Source: Acinetobacter calcoaceticus (GTDB taxonomy: Bacteria > Pseudomonadota > Gammaproteobacteria > Pseudomonadales > Moraxellaceae). Taken from it: a DNA stretch of 64,000 nucleotides. Under the pieces are notes generated by a model. It was not told the origin of the DNA. It did not search any database and saw nothing but the letters and a program-made list of their open reading frames with translations. The DNA lies in contig NZ_JADVKT010000009.1 in assembly GCF_016508255.1 (NCBI RefSeq), positions 1 through 64,000 of the forward strand. Reading direction: 5' to 3'. A program made the translations under genes and the position numbers. Positions 13,623 to 22,783 of the stretch are shown in pieces (the stretch's first letter is position 1; each line of letters begins with the position of its first letter).

Positions 13623-13759
13623 CATTTAGACCATTTAGAAGTTACAGAGTATTATCCTTATACTTAAGGATCAGGCAAAGCCTAGTAGCAGAAAGCTACT
13701 CTAAATCAGTTGCACCTATATTTTCATACAGATGATATCAGAGATATATGGTCTAAATG
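13623..13759 (-). ncRNA. Candidate structured noncoding RNA of the RT-SLATT system
   Basis: The 137-nt element upstream of the SLATT gene is bounded by a perfect 12-nt inverted repeat (CATTTAGACCAT at 13623-13634 and its complement at 13748-13759). Between the arms are three adjacent hairpins: 13684-13700 (AGTAGC/GCTACT, 5-nt loop), 13673-13683 (AGGC/GCCT) and 13654-13671 (ATCCTTA/TAAGGAT). No ORF with a start and ribosome-binding site fits. The layout resembles retron msr-msd or DRT noncoding RNAs that template cDNA. On the RNA, the 3' arm carries TCTAAATGG followed by TCTAAATG, nearly two copies of a 9-nt unit. Transcription and template role are inference. Confidence 0.6.
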
Positions 13760-13766
13760 CTTAATG

Positions 13767-13795
13767 ATAATATAAGAAAATCCCACTAATTAAAA
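13767..13795 (-). promoter_or_regulatory. Candidate promoter of the ncRNA/SLATT/RT unit
   Basis: On the minus strand TATTAT (plus 13767-13772) could be a -10 box that would start transcription at about 13760, exactly at the first arm of the inverted repeat. The -35 region (TTTTAA at 17-bp spacing, 13790-13795) matches poorly and overlaps the glyS terminator stem. Confidence 0.35.
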
Positions 13796-13805
13796 GTGGG
13801 ATTTT
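13777..13805 (-). terminator. Terminator after glyS
   Basis: AAAATCCCACT and its complement form an 11-bp stem with a 7-base loop, 27 bases past the glyS stop. The minus-strand side ends in TTTTC. It marks the right edge of the accessory insert. Confidence 0.8.
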
Positions 13806-13831
13806 TAAAAATACTTAAAAAAATTAAAAGT

Positions 13832-15901
13832 TTAGCTCTGCAACACACTCACATCAGCCACAGCAGTAAACAAGTTACGCAACTGAGCTAATAAACGTAA
13901 ACGGTTTGCTTTTAGGTCAGCATCATCTGCCATCACCATTACGCCATCAAAGAATGCATCAATCGGCGCGCGAAGTGCTGCAAGCTTAGAAAGGGCAGCA
14001 GTATAGTCTTTTGCTGCAAGTAATGGCTCAACCACTGGTGTCACTGCTTGAAGCTCAGCAAATAATGCTTTTTCAGCATCTTCAACTAAGTTTGCTTCAA
14101 CGACAGAACCTTCTGGTGCTGCTTCTTTTGCAAGAATGTTAGCAACACGTTTGTTTGCAGCAGCAAGTGCAGCAGCTTCAGGTAATGTACGGAAGTGGTT
14201 AACAGCATTTACGCGCTTGTCAAAATCAAGTGGAGACTTTGGTGCAAGTGCTTGAACAGCTTGAAGTACGTCAACAGCAACGCCTTGGTCTTCATACTTA
14301 GCACGGTAACGACCTTCCAAGAATGCAACAGCATCAGCGCGAGTCTTATCGTGATCTTTAACGATGTCGCCGTAACCTTGGAGTGCAAGATTTACTAACT
14401 TTTCAATCGTTACATCTAATTCATTTTCAATAATTAAACGTAAGATACCAATTGCTGAACGGCGAAGAGCAAACGGGTCTTTAGAACCTGTTGGCGCTTG
14501 TCCAATACCGAAAATACCAACAAGTGTATCTAAACGGTCAGCAAGGGCAATGGTTGTACCAGTTTTGGTTTTTGGTAAAACATCACCAGCAAATTTTGGT
14601 AAATATTGCTCACCTAAAGCTTCTGAAACTTCAGTGTTCTCGCCTTCAATACGCGCGTAGTAAGTACCTGCAATACCTTGAAGCTCTGGGAATTCACCTA
14701 CAAGCTCAGAAGTTAAGTCGCATTTAGCAAGTAATGCAGCTTTTTCAGAATCGGCTGGGTTTGCACCAGTGATTGAAGACAATGCAACAGCAAGTTTAGC
14801 AATACGTGTTGATTTGTCCCAAAGTGTACCAAGCTGTGCTTGGAATACCATGTTTGCTAATTTTTCTTTACGAGATGCAAGCGGTTGCTTTTGATCTTGT
14901 AAGAAGAAGAACTCAGCATCAGACAAACGAGGGCGAACAACTTTTTCATTACCTTCAATAATTTGAGTCGGGTCTTTAGACTCAATGTTTGAAACAGTAA
15001 TGAAGTAAGGCTGTAATTTACCTTCCGCATTGATCAAACAGAAATACTTCTGGTTGTCTTGCATCGTCGTAATAAGTGCTTCTTGAGGAACAGCAAGGAA
15101 GCGCTCTTCAAAGTTTGCACGTAAAGCTACAGGCCATTCAACGAGGCTTGTTACTTCATCAAGTAAGTCACGTGGAACAATAGCGGTTGCGTTAACTTCA
15201 TCAGCTAACTTTTTAACTTGTTCTTGAATGGTTGCTTGACGTTTTTCAAAGTTCGCAACAACGTAAGCTTTTTCCAAAGCAGCCAAGTAATCATTTGCAT
15301 GCGCTAAAGTCACAGCCTCAGGTGCATGGAAACGATGACCATAAGTCACATTACCAGCTTTGTGATCTTGAATAGTTGCGTCAATAATTTGGTCATCTTT
15401 GAGTAAAAGAACCCATTTCACTGGACGTACAAATTCGGTACGGCTTGCAGCAGAACGCATACGCTTAGCAATTGGTAAATTGTCTAATGCAGTTTGTAAA
15501 ATCTGTGGAAGTAAAGCATCAAGGCTTTGACCTTTTACATCTTTTAAATAGCAAACTTTTTCAACTTTACCTGCTTGGAAAGTAGAAAGCTGATCAACAG
15601 TAATGCCTTGACCACGCATAAAGCCTTCGAGTGCTTTAGTTGGTTTACCTTCTGCATCGTAAGCCGCTTGAACAGCAGGGCCGTCAAAACGTTTTTGTGT
15701 ATCAGCTTGTGCAGCATCGATATCTACAATTTTAAGCGCTAAACGACGTGGAGCTGCATAAGCTTCAATTGCTGCAAAATTTAAGCCAGCATCTTTTAAG
15801 CCTTTTACCGTCTCTGCCTGTAGTGCATCACGTAAAGTTTTTAAGCTTTTTGGTGGAAGCTCTTCACAGCCAAGTTCGAATAAAACAGTATGTTTGCTCA
15901 T
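13832..15901 (-). CDS. glyS: Glycine--tRNA ligase beta subunit
   Basis: The 689-residue beta subunit of the bacterial alpha2beta2 glycyl-tRNA synthetase. It begins [20 protein letters not shown], a highly conserved N-terminus, and contains family blocks such as [28 protein letters not shown] and [18 protein letters not shown]. It provides tRNA recognition through its HD-like and C-terminal anticodon-binding parts. Its ATG overlaps the glyQ stop codon as TAATG, so it is translationally coupled to the alpha subunit. Confidence 0.97.
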   Translation of the reverse strand: MSKHTVLFELGCEELPPKSLKTLRDALQAETVKGLKDAGLNFAAIEAYAAPRRLALKIVDIDAAQADTQKRFDGPAVQAAYDAEGKPTKALEGFMRGQGITVDQLSTFQAGKVEKVCYLKDVKGQSLDALLPQILQTALDNLPIAKRMRSAASRTEFVRPVKWVLLLKDDQIIDATIQDHKAGNVTYGHRFHAPEAVTLAHANDYLAALEKAYVVANFEKRQATIQEQVKKLADEVNATAIVPRDLLDEVTSLVEWPVALRANFEERFLAVPQEALITTMQDNQKYFCLINAEGKLQPYFITVSNIESKDPTQIIEGNEKVVRPRLSDAEFFFLQDQKQPLASRKEKLANMVFQAQLGTLWDKSTRIAKLAVALSSITGANPADSEKAALLAKCDLTSELVGEFPELQGIAGTYYARIEGENTEVSEALGEQYLPKFAGDVLPKTKTGTTIALADRLDTLVGIFGIGQAPTGSKDPFALRRSAIGILRLIIENELDVTIEKLVNLALQGYGDIVKDHDKTRADAVAFLEGRYRAKYEDQGVAVDVLQAVQALAPKSPLDFDKRVNAVNHFRTLPEAAALAAANKRVANILAKEAAPEGSVVEANLVEDAEKALFAELQAVTPVVEPLLAAKDYTAALSKLAALRAPIDAFFDGVMVMADDADLKANRLRLLAQLRNLFTAVADVSVLQS

Positions 15902-16878
15902 TAGTTTTTCTCCGCCTTTGCTGCTTCACTTTCAGCTTGTGCTTTTAGCTGTGCCAATACTTCATCACGTAAGTGTGGTTCTGCCATTGGGAAGCCAAGC
16001 TCTGCACGTGCTTGTACATAACTTTGTGCGATAGCACGCGCTAAAGTACGTACACGTAAAATGTAACGTTGACGCTCAGTCACAGAAATTGCGCCACGTG
16101 CATCAAGTAAGTTAAAGGTATGAGATGCTTTAACAACTTGCTCATAAGCAGGAAGAGAAAGTTTTGCTTCAATTAAACGGTTTGCTTCTGATTCGTAAAA
16201 ATCAAATAGTTCAAATAGTTTTTCAACTGGAGCGTATTCAAAGTTATAAGTTGATTGCTCAACTTCATTTTGATGGAATACGTCACCGTAAGTCACAGTA
16301 CCAAATTGGCCTTTAGTCCAAACAAGGTCATAAACCGAGTCAACACCTTGAAGGTACATGGCAAGACGTTCTAAACCGTAAGTGATTTCACCTGTTACTG
16401 GGTAACACTCAACGCCACCTACTTGTTGGAAGTAAGTGAACTGAGTTACTTCCATGCCGTTAAGCCAAACTTCCCAACCTAAGCCCCAAGCACCGAGAGT
16501 CGGAGATTCCCAGTTGTCTTCTACGAAACGGATGTCGTGAGTAAGCGTATCAATCCCGATTGCTTTTAAAGAATCAAGATATAGCTGTTGGATGTTGTCT
16601 GGGTTTGGTTTAAGTACGACTTGGAACTGGTAGTAGTGTTGCAAACGGTTCGGGTTTTCACCATAGCGGCCATCTTTTGGACGACGTGAAGGTTGAACGT
16701 AGGCAGCATTCCAAGTCTCAGGCCCTAAAGCACGTAAGAATGTTGCGGTGTGGAATGTTCCAGCGCCCATTTCCATGTCGTAAGGTTGTAAAACGACGCA
16801 GCCTTGTTCGGCCCAGTAGTTTTGTAGGGCAAGAATTAAACCCTGAAATGTATCAATATGCGAGATGGCGCGACTCAT
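15901..16878 (-). CDS. glyQ: Glycine--tRNA ligase alpha subunit
   Basis: The 325-residue catalytic subunit that forms glycyl-adenylate and charges tRNA-Gly. It starts [20 protein letters not shown] and contains the class II motif region [20 protein letters not shown] and [18 protein letters not shown]. It is a short class IIc-type catalytic domain that needs GlyS to function. It is the first gene of the glyQS operon; the next gene upstream (16961) is unrelated. Confidence 0.97.
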   Translation of the reverse strand: MSRAISHIDTFQGLILALQNYWAEQGCVVLQPYDMEMGAGTFHTATFLRALGPETWNAAYVQPSRRPKDGRYGENPNRLQHYYQFQVVLKPNPDNIQQLYLDSLKAIGIDTLTHDIRFVEDNWESPTLGAWGLGWEVWLNGMEVTQFTYFQQVGGVECYPVTGEITYGLERLAMYLQGVDSVYDLVWTKGQFGTVTYGDVFHQNEVEQSTYNFEYAPVEKLFELFDFYESEANRLIEAKLSLPAYEQVVKASHTFNLLDARGAISVTERQRYILRVRTLARAIAQSYVQARAELGFPMAEPHLRDEVLAQLKAQAESEAAKAEKN

Positions 16879-16960
16879 GTAGCATCCACGAATTTATGAG
16901 AAAAATTGCCCCTAAGTATAAGGATTTTGTGGGGGAGTGGCAAAGGCTAGTTTGGGAATT

Positions 16961-17419
16961 TCAGATTTGATTGTTTAGCTGCTTTTTTACAGTTCTGAGT
17001 AGTAAAACCCAATATGTAATAGCGAAAGTTAGAGAAAAATAACTGAAGAAAATGATCATTTCTATTGGGGCGAATTCTAAACACATTAAACTAAGGAGTA
17101 ACGTAGTAAGTAGGATCGCACTAACATTAATTGAGAAAAAATTTATGAAATTATACTTTTGCAGGAAGAGTTGAAATAGATAAGCGGGAACAAATGCGAG
17201 TATGTAATAAGTCATTGCAACCATAAAAAGCATCAATGGCATATTCACAGCAGTTTTTAGAATTTCTAAAGTGAACCCTTCATATAGCATCATGCTAAAG
17301 ATCCATAGAAACCAAGCAGGTATAAATAAGTAGAGTGGGACTTTTAAAAGACTATATAAAATTTGGTCTTTATTGGGATCTAAATTTTGAATGAAAATTT
17401 TAAAATTAGATTTTTTCAT
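16961..17419 (-). CDS. Hypothetical integral membrane protein
   Basis: A 152-residue protein of unknown function with four predicted transmembrane segments (starting at YLFIPAWFLWIFSMML, MPLMLFMVAMTYYILAF, ISVNAILL-like, and IIFFSYFSLTFAITYWVLLL). The start at 17419 (MKKSNFK) was chosen; an in-frame ATG at 17461 would add 14 hydrophobic residues, and neither has a clear ribosome-binding site. It lies behind glyQ on the same strand but belongs to no evident pathway. Confidence 0.55.
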   Translation of the reverse strand: MKKSNFKIFIQNLDPNKDQILYSLLKVPLYLFIPAWFLWIFSMMLYEGFTLEILKTAVNMPLMLFMVAMTYYILAFVPAYLFQLFLQKYNFINFFSINVSAILLTTLLLSLMCLEFAPIEMIIFFSYFSLTFAITYWVLLLRTVKKQLNNQI

Positions 17420-17664
17420 ATAAATCAATATGAGTCTGATTCTTATAACTATGTATAGCATGAATAAAATTTAATGTATTTAAGAATGCGATCAAATCAA
17501 AATGTCTAATTAATATATTCCAGCTTATAAGGATTTTAGATTTAATTGGCAGCGCGTTCATTCAATGTTTATGTTCTGCGCTTTGAACTTGGACTGATAG
17601 AAAAATATTACAGAATTTTTGTTATATTAAAGCATATTAAAAATTATAGAATCGAGAATTAATT

Positions 17665-18081
17665 ATGTTGAAATTTTGCTGCAAACTTATTGTTTTATCC
17701 AGCCTTTTTTGTAGTCCATGGCTGTATGCGCAGACGGAAGCTGATGAGCAAGATGAATATAGTCAATGTGTAGATCAGACCATTAAAGAAATGCAGCTTG
17801 AGAGCATTAACAACATGGTCGTACATAGCTGTTCTGAACAAGCTAAAAAGACTTATGAAGAAAAAATTGTTGCTCTCATTGATCAAATCCGTACACAAAG
17901 CGAAGAATACAAACAGCCAGAACGTTATCAAGATATTTTAAAATCTCAGCGACTTTGGAAAGCTTATGTAGATCAGGAGTGTAATAATGCAGGCTCATAT
18001 ATTGGCTCACCGATGTATTCATATTGTCCAATGCAAGAATATGCAGCGCGCGTAAAACAATTAAAAGAATACGTTAACTAA
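17665..18081 (+). CDS. LprI-like (DUF1311) exported protein
   Basis: A 138-residue protein with a signal peptide (residues 1 to about 22, ending LYA-Q). The mature domain has the cysteine and tryptophan spacing of the LprI/DUF1311 family: SQCVDQT, VVHSCSEQA, LKSQRLWKAYVDQECN and YCPMQEYAARVKQLKEY. Some family members inhibit lysozyme, so a periplasmic protective role is possible. It is monocistronic by appearance. Confidence 0.75.
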   Translation: MLKFCCKLIVLSSLFCSPWLYAQTEADEQDEYSQCVDQTIKEMQLESINNMVVHSCSEQAKKTYEEKIVALIDQIRTQSEEYKQPERYQDILKSQRLWKAYVDQECNNAGSYIGSPMYSYCPMQEYAARVKQLKEYVN

Positions 18082-18190
18082 GCTAGATTATTTTAAACGT
18101 CACCTCATGACGCCGAGCGTACTCCACTGGATTAAATTTAAGAATGCAAAATGATATTTTTTAAACGATGCCATAAATGAGTCGTTTGAT

Positions 18191-19453
18191 ATGTCTGATC
18201 GCATTCGAGAAAAACTACAAATTCTTGCAGATGCTGCTAAATATGATGTGTCTTGTTCATCAAGTGGCAGTGACCGTAAAAATAAAGACAAAGGTCTGGG
18301 TGATGCCAGTCATTCAGGGATTTGCCATAGCTATACCGAAGATGGCCGCTGTGTTTCACTCTTAAAAATTCTATTTAGTAATGTATGTATTTTTGACTGT
18401 GCCTATTGTGTTTCACGCCGCTCTAATGACGTCCAGCGTGCAGCATTTACAGTGCAAGAGGTGGTGGACTTAACCATTAACTTTTACCGCCGTAATTATA
18501 TCGAAGGCTTATTTTTAAGCTCAGGCATTTTTAAATCGGCCGATCATACGATGGAACGGATGCTTCAAGTTGTGAAAAAGTTACGCCTAGAAGAAAATTT
18601 TAATGGCTATATTCATCTAAAAACTATTCCGGGAGCATCGCCTGAATTGATTCATGAAGCAGGTTTATATGCTGACCGTATGAGTATTAATTTAGAGATG
18701 CCGACCGAAATTGGACTAAAAACTTTTGCACCAGAAAAATCCCATCAAGAAGTACAAAAAGATTTAGGACTCGTACGTGACAGACTGATCCAGCTTAAAG
18801 ATGAACGTCAAATTATTAAACACGTACCGAAATATGTGCCAGCAGGGCAAACCACTCAAATGGTGGTGGGTGCTCATCAAGAGTCTGATCAAGATGTCTT
18901 GTTTATGGCAGACAAGCACTACAAAGAATTTAAACTTAAACGCGTCTATTTTTCGGGTTATATCCCAATTAATACCGAAAATAATCACTTGCCAGCAGTT
19001 GGTTCTGCACCACCTTTACTTCGGGAAAATCGGCTGTACCAAAGTGATTGGCTCATGCGATTTTATGGTTTTCAGGTCAATGAAATTGTAAATGAAAAAT
19101 TCCCGAATTTAGACTTGGATGTAGACCCGAAACTAAGCTGGGCTTTAAGGCATCCAGAGCAATTTCCAGTCGATTTAAATCATGCGGATTATCAAATGAT
19201 TTTGCGTGTACCGGGGATTGGGGTGAAATCGGCCAAGAAAATTGTTCAGGCTCGTCGTTTTGATAAAATCCATATCGATTTACTTAAAAAGTTAGGTGTC
19301 GCTTATCAGCGGGCTAAATTCTTTATTCGCTGTGAAGATAGTCCGAAATTCCAAAAAGAGTTATCTACAAGCTTTATTAGACAACAGATTTTAACGCAGG
19401 GTTCATCGAAATATGTGAAGCAGCTTTCGCCACAATTAAGCCTTGGGTTCTAG
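18191..19453 (+). CDS. Putative DNA modification/repair radical SAM protein
   Basis: A 420-residue radical SAM enzyme. The iron-sulfur motif is CX3CX2C in NVCIFDCAYCVSRRS (about residues 67-76). The C-terminus carries a helix-hairpin-helix, LRVPGIGVKSAKKIVQARRF, which indicates DNA binding. It matches the family described as linked to uracil-DNA glycosylase-like proteins (TIGR03916 type). The partner gene follows after two bases. The reaction is not known; a role in repair or modification of DNA bases is inferred from domains and context. Confidence 0.85.
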   Translation: MSDRIREKLQILADAAKYDVSCSSSGSDRKNKDKGLGDASHSGICHSYTEDGRCVSLLKILFSNVCIFDCAYCVSRRSNDVQRAAFTVQEVVDLTINFYRRNYIEGLFLSSGIFKSADHTMERMLQVVKKLRLEENFNGYIHLKTIPGASPELIHEAGLYADRMSINLEMPTEIGLKTFAPEKSHQEVQKDLGLVRDRLIQLKDERQIIKHVPKYVPAGQTTQMVVGAHQESDQDVLFMADKHYKEFKLKRVYFSGYIPINTENNHLPAVGSAPPLLRENRLYQSDWLMRFYGFQVNEIVNEKFPNLDLDVDPKLSWALRHPEQFPVDLNHADYQMILRVPGIGVKSAKKIVQARRFDKIHIDLLKKLGVAYQRAKFFIRCEDSPKFQKELSTSFIRQQILTQGSSKYVKQLSPQLSLGF

Positions 19454-19455
19454 CC

Positions 19456-20253
19456 GTGTTTAATGATGAGGTCGCTTATTATTTTGATGGTTCAATGGTG
19501 GGGCTACTGAGTTGTGTTTTTCGTGCATTTCAATTCAAAGAATTACAGGTCAAACTCTGTTTGAATGATGCAGCTCAACATGGCTTATTCGCCGATAAAA
19601 TTGAGATTTCAAGTAACGAGCAACATGCAGAACGTGTTTGGTCGGCACTACAAAAAAAGCTTTCATCCGCTTCGTTAAGACAGTTTTATTTTGCCTATTT
19701 ATCTGAATCTTTAGATGCCTATCAGCATCTATTTAACTACTGTATTTATGTGTTTAGTAGTCATGTTTCTGTAGAGAAAGATTATTCAAATCCTAGTGTT
19801 TTAGCAATTGCACAGTGGACGAAAAAGGTCGGGCGAGAGAAGCATCGAATGGAAGCTTTTATTCGATTTAAAAAAACTAAAGATGAGCTTTTTCTAAGTT
19901 TGGTTCGACCTGATTTTAATGTTTTACCACTGATTCAGCCCCATTTTAAAAGACGTTATCAAGATCAGCGGTGGTTGATTTATGATGAGCAACGTAAGTT
20001 TGGTATTTATTATGACTTAAGAGAAGTACATGAAGTTTCACTCGAAGCCTCTGAAGTCGACCATAATTTAAAAAATGGAATGAGCCAAAGCTTTCAGCTT
20101 GAGCTAGATGAGCAAGAAGTCTTGTATGACCAGCTTTGGAAGGATTATTTTAAAAGTATTAATATTGCGGAGCGTCAAAATATAAAACTTCATGTGCAAT
20201 ATTTACCAAAACGGTACTGGCGTTACTTAAATGAAAAATTGATTGAATATTAA
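19456..20253 (+). CDS. Probable DNA metabolism protein (DUF4130/TIGR03915 type)
   Basis: A 265-residue protein starting at GTG two bases after the radical SAM gene, so it is co-translated. Conserved family features are YYFDGSMVGLLSCVFRAFQ near the N-terminus, WTKKVGREKHRMEAFIRFKK in the middle and PHFKRRYQDQRWLIYDEQRK. In other bacteria this domain is often fused to a uracil-DNA glycosylase; here it stands alone. Function unknown but always tied to the radical SAM partner. Confidence 0.82.
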   Translation: MFNDEVAYYFDGSMVGLLSCVFRAFQFKELQVKLCLNDAAQHGLFADKIEISSNEQHAERVWSALQKKLSSASLRQFYFAYLSESLDAYQHLFNYCIYVFSSHVSVEKDYSNPSVLAIAQWTKKVGREKHRMEAFIRFKKTKDELFLSLVRPDFNVLPLIQPHFKRRYQDQRWLIYDEQRKFGIYYDLREVHEVSLEASEVDHNLKNGMSQSFQLELDEQEVLYDQLWKDYFKSINIAERQNIKLHVQYLPKRYWRYLNEKLIEY

Positions 20254-20386
20254 GGCATTAAAATAATAAATATTATTTTTAAGACGTTTTATTGTTGTTT
20301 AAAGATATAATTTAAATGCACTTTATAGGACTTTGAGCGTATACTTTTGCCCGTTATAAATGACGGCATATCCCCAAAGGTGTACT

Positions 20387-21487
20387 GTGAGTGTTATACA
20401 GCGAGAATGGTTACAGATTTTAAAACCAAATTTTAAAGTTTTACCTTTAAAAGAACGGTTGCTTTGCGGTATTGGAGCACTGTGTGGTTTAGCAATTTCT
20501 TCCTTAATTAGCTGGTATGTTCTAGGTGGAATTAATGCTTGGTACATTGCACCCATGGGTGCTTCGTCAGTTCTCTTATTTGCCGTGCCAACCAGTCCAT
20601 TGGCTCAACCATGGAATGTGCTTGTCGGTAATACTCTTGCTGGAATTATCGGCGTCGCTTGCGCACAATGGATTCCTGATTTAACCACTGCTTTTAGTGT
20701 GGCTGTGGGCTTTGCCATATTTTTGATGATGACCACAGACTCTTTACATCCACCGAGCGGGGCAGTCGCGATTACGGCTGTCTTGGGTGGTGCAGCAATT
20801 CATAAATTAGGCTTTTATTTCATCTTTTATCCAGTTTTACTCAACTCATTACTTTTACTCGGGTTTGCGATCTTTTTTAATCGATTAATTGGACGGCATT
20901 ATCCAGTTACTGCTCATCTTAATGATCGTAGTAAAGATCCGACACCCACTCAAAAAGTATCAATTCAACCTAAAGATATTGAATATGCTTTAGATCATCA
21001 CACTGAATTGCTCGATATTAGCCAATACGACCTAGAAAAAATCATTTTAGATGCTCAGGAACATGCTAATGAACGCATGATTAACCAATATACCTGTCAG
21101 GATATTATGAGTCGTGATGTGATTAAGTTACATGAAGATGATGATATTCATCAGGCACTTGATAAATTCAAGCAGGGTAATTTAATGAGTTTGCCTGTAG
21201 TAAATGCAGAAAATCATTTAGTTGGCACTTTGGCTTTATATGAAGTCGTTGAATGGTTTAAAGGAGCGACAGATCCAAGAAACTCTTGGCAGCATTATGT
21301 GAAACAGATTATGAGCCATAGAGTAGTAACTGTAGGACCAACTCAGCCGATTCAAGACCTTACGCCTTACTTTGTTGAAAAGTCGTTTAACTATATTCCT
21401 GTGGTTGAAGAGCGGAAGTTGATAGGAATGATCAGCCGTGCAGATATGATTGCTGCGTTACAACAACAGTTGAACCGTAAAATATAA
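20387..21487 (+). CDS. HPP family membrane protein with C-terminal CBS pair
   Basis: The N-terminal half (about residues 20-185) is an HPP domain with four or five transmembrane segments and the signature MTTDSLHPPSGAVA. The C-terminal half (about 235-365) holds two CBS domains, QDIMSRDVIKLHEDDDIHQA and KQIMSHRVVTVGPTQPIQ, which bind adenine nucleotides. GTG at 20387 is preferred because AAAGG lies just upstream; an ATG nine codons earlier lacks one. HPP proteins have been linked to nitrite transport in plastids; the substrate here is unknown. Confidence 0.85.
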   Translation: MSVIQREWLQILKPNFKVLPLKERLLCGIGALCGLAISSLISWYVLGGINAWYIAPMGASSVLLFAVPTSPLAQPWNVLVGNTLAGIIGVACAQWIPDLTTAFSVAVGFAIFLMMTTDSLHPPSGAVAITAVLGGAAIHKLGFYFIFYPVLLNSLLLLGFAIFFNRLIGRHYPVTAHLNDRSKDPTPTQKVSIQPKDIEYALDHHTELLDISQYDLEKIILDAQEHANERMINQYTCQDIMSRDVIKLHEDDDIHQALDKFKQGNLMSLPVVNAENHLVGTLALYEVVEWFKGATDPRNSWQHYVKQIMSHRVVTVGPTQPIQDLTPYFVEKSFNYIPVVEERKLIGMISRADMIAALQQQLNRKI

Positions 21488-21504
21488 GCTATAAAAAAAT
21501 AGGC

Positions 21505-21543
21505 AAAAAAAAGCTACGGTTGATTAGGGGATGCAACCGTAGC
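21505..21543 (-). terminator. Terminator after the PspC gene
   Basis: GCTACGGTTG and CAACCGTAGC form a 10-bp stem. On the minus strand it is followed by T8, 12 bases past the PspC gene stop. Confidence 0.88.
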
Positions 21544-21555
21544 GACCAAAATTAA

Positions 21556-21810
21556 TTAACGTGTTTGTTCTTCGTGTACAGTTCGAACGGAGGTACGATA
21601 GCCTTCAATATGTTCTGGCTGTTTTTTCGGAATGACTAACCATAAAACTAAATAAACTAAAATTCCTGGAAAGGCCGCACTCATAACTGAGATCAAAACA
21701 AAAATGATGCGTAATAAAGTCACGTTCCAACCAAAACGTTCAGCAATACCACCCATTACACCGGCGATCATGCTGTGTCGGTTCGAGCGATATAAACCAG
21801 AACTGGCCAT
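21556..21810 (-). CDS. PspC domain protein
   Basis: An 84-residue protein with a PspC domain. GLYRSNRHSMIAGVMGGIAE leads into a helix and then one transmembrane segment (about residues 33-62, ending LVYLVLWLVIPKKQ). PspC proteins act in membrane-stress signalling; no pspA or pspF neighbours are present here, so the role is uncertain. The ribosome-binding site AAGGAG is at ideal spacing. Confidence 0.85.
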   Translation of the reverse strand: MASSGLYRSNRHSMIAGVMGGIAERFGWNVTLLRIIFVLISVMSAAFPGILVYLVLWLVIPKKQPEHIEGYRTSVRTVHEEQTR

Positions 21811-22054
21811 CTAATTCTCCTTAAAGATAAATAATTACAAGAAGCTATTGTGCTCTTGCTTAATAAAAATATGGAGACGAAATAAAGGGTTTAAAGTCCT
21901 CTTAAAAGTAAAATGGTTAAAATATGTAAAGGATTGGGATGAAGGAAACCAACATCAATTAAAATGCACCTTTTCAGGGCTTAAAGGTTTATGGCAGCAG
22001 TTGGCTAGTGCCTGAAGTCAATCTAAACATGGCTATTGCTGTTAACTGTGAATA

Positions 22055-22708
22055 ATGTATATGTCTTTGAAGCGGTCTAGGTTTTTAGTTAAGCATTTGG
22101 TTGTAGTAGCCGTGATGTGCTTGACACTTAGTGCTTGCGATATAAATCATACCAACTCACAAGATCACTCTAGTGCAAGCTCTAATTCTACTCACGAAGA
22201 AAATTTAATAAAAAATAGTACATCTACAAAAACATTAGACTATGTGGCGGGACGTACTTTTTTACCTGAAGAAAATTTAGATCAAACCAAAAAATTAAGC
22301 GCACTTTCATTGCAATATGTAGGGCGATATCACACCCGAATTTCATGTAAGGATGCTTTTGCCGATTGTGAATCTGGAGAAGCAGAGTACATTTTAAATT
22401 TATTACCCAACGGATCGGCTTATTGGAATGTTATTCATTTTGGCCGTGTGGGAAGTAAAGATGGGGCTAAAAGCGCCGCTGTAAATGAATTATGCCCTTC
22501 TTTAAACTGGAAGGTAGATAAAAGAGAGCATGAGTTAACCATTGAATGTCCTTTATCTAAAGTTAATTTTTATTTTAATTTTGATTCAAACAAAAGATTG
22601 GTGATGAATCTAGAAAAAGTGTTTTATAGTGATTATGGTAAAAATCGTGAATTTTTAGAGCAAAACTATTTTGTTCCAAACCAGTCTTATGTTTTAACTA
22701 AAGAATAA
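22055..22708 (+). CDS. Putative lipoprotein
   Basis: A 217-residue protein of unknown function. A lipoprotein signal ends in LTLSAC (Cys28 from the first ATG; a second ATG at 22061 is equally possible). A Ser/Thr/Asn-rich linker follows, then a folded domain with two cysteines (SCKDAFADCESGE) of the sort seen in copper-resistance NlpE-like lipoproteins, but the similarity is too weak to name. A strong terminator follows. Confidence 0.65.
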   Translation: MYMSLKRSRFLVKHLVVVAVMCLTLSACDINHTNSQDHSSASSNSTHEENLIKNSTSTKTLDYVAGRTFLPEENLDQTKKLSALSLQYVGRYHTRISCKDAFADCESGEAEYILNLLPNGSAYWNVIHFGRVGSKDGAKSAAVNELCPSLNWKVDKREHELTIECPLSKVNFYFNFDSNKRLVMNLEKVFYSDYGKNREFLEQNYFVPNQSYVLTKE

Positions 22709-22730
22709 ATATTAAATTTTTACTTGAATA

Positions 22731-22763
22731 AAAAAAGAGCGCAATATGAATTGCGCTCTTTTT
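22731..22763. terminator. Bidirectional terminator
   Basis: AAGAGCGCAA and TTGCGCTCTT form a stem flanked by A-runs and T-runs. It lies between the convergent lipoprotein and acyl-CoA dehydrogenase genes. Confidence 0.9.
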
Positions 22764-22783
22764 GTTTCACTATTTAAAAATCA

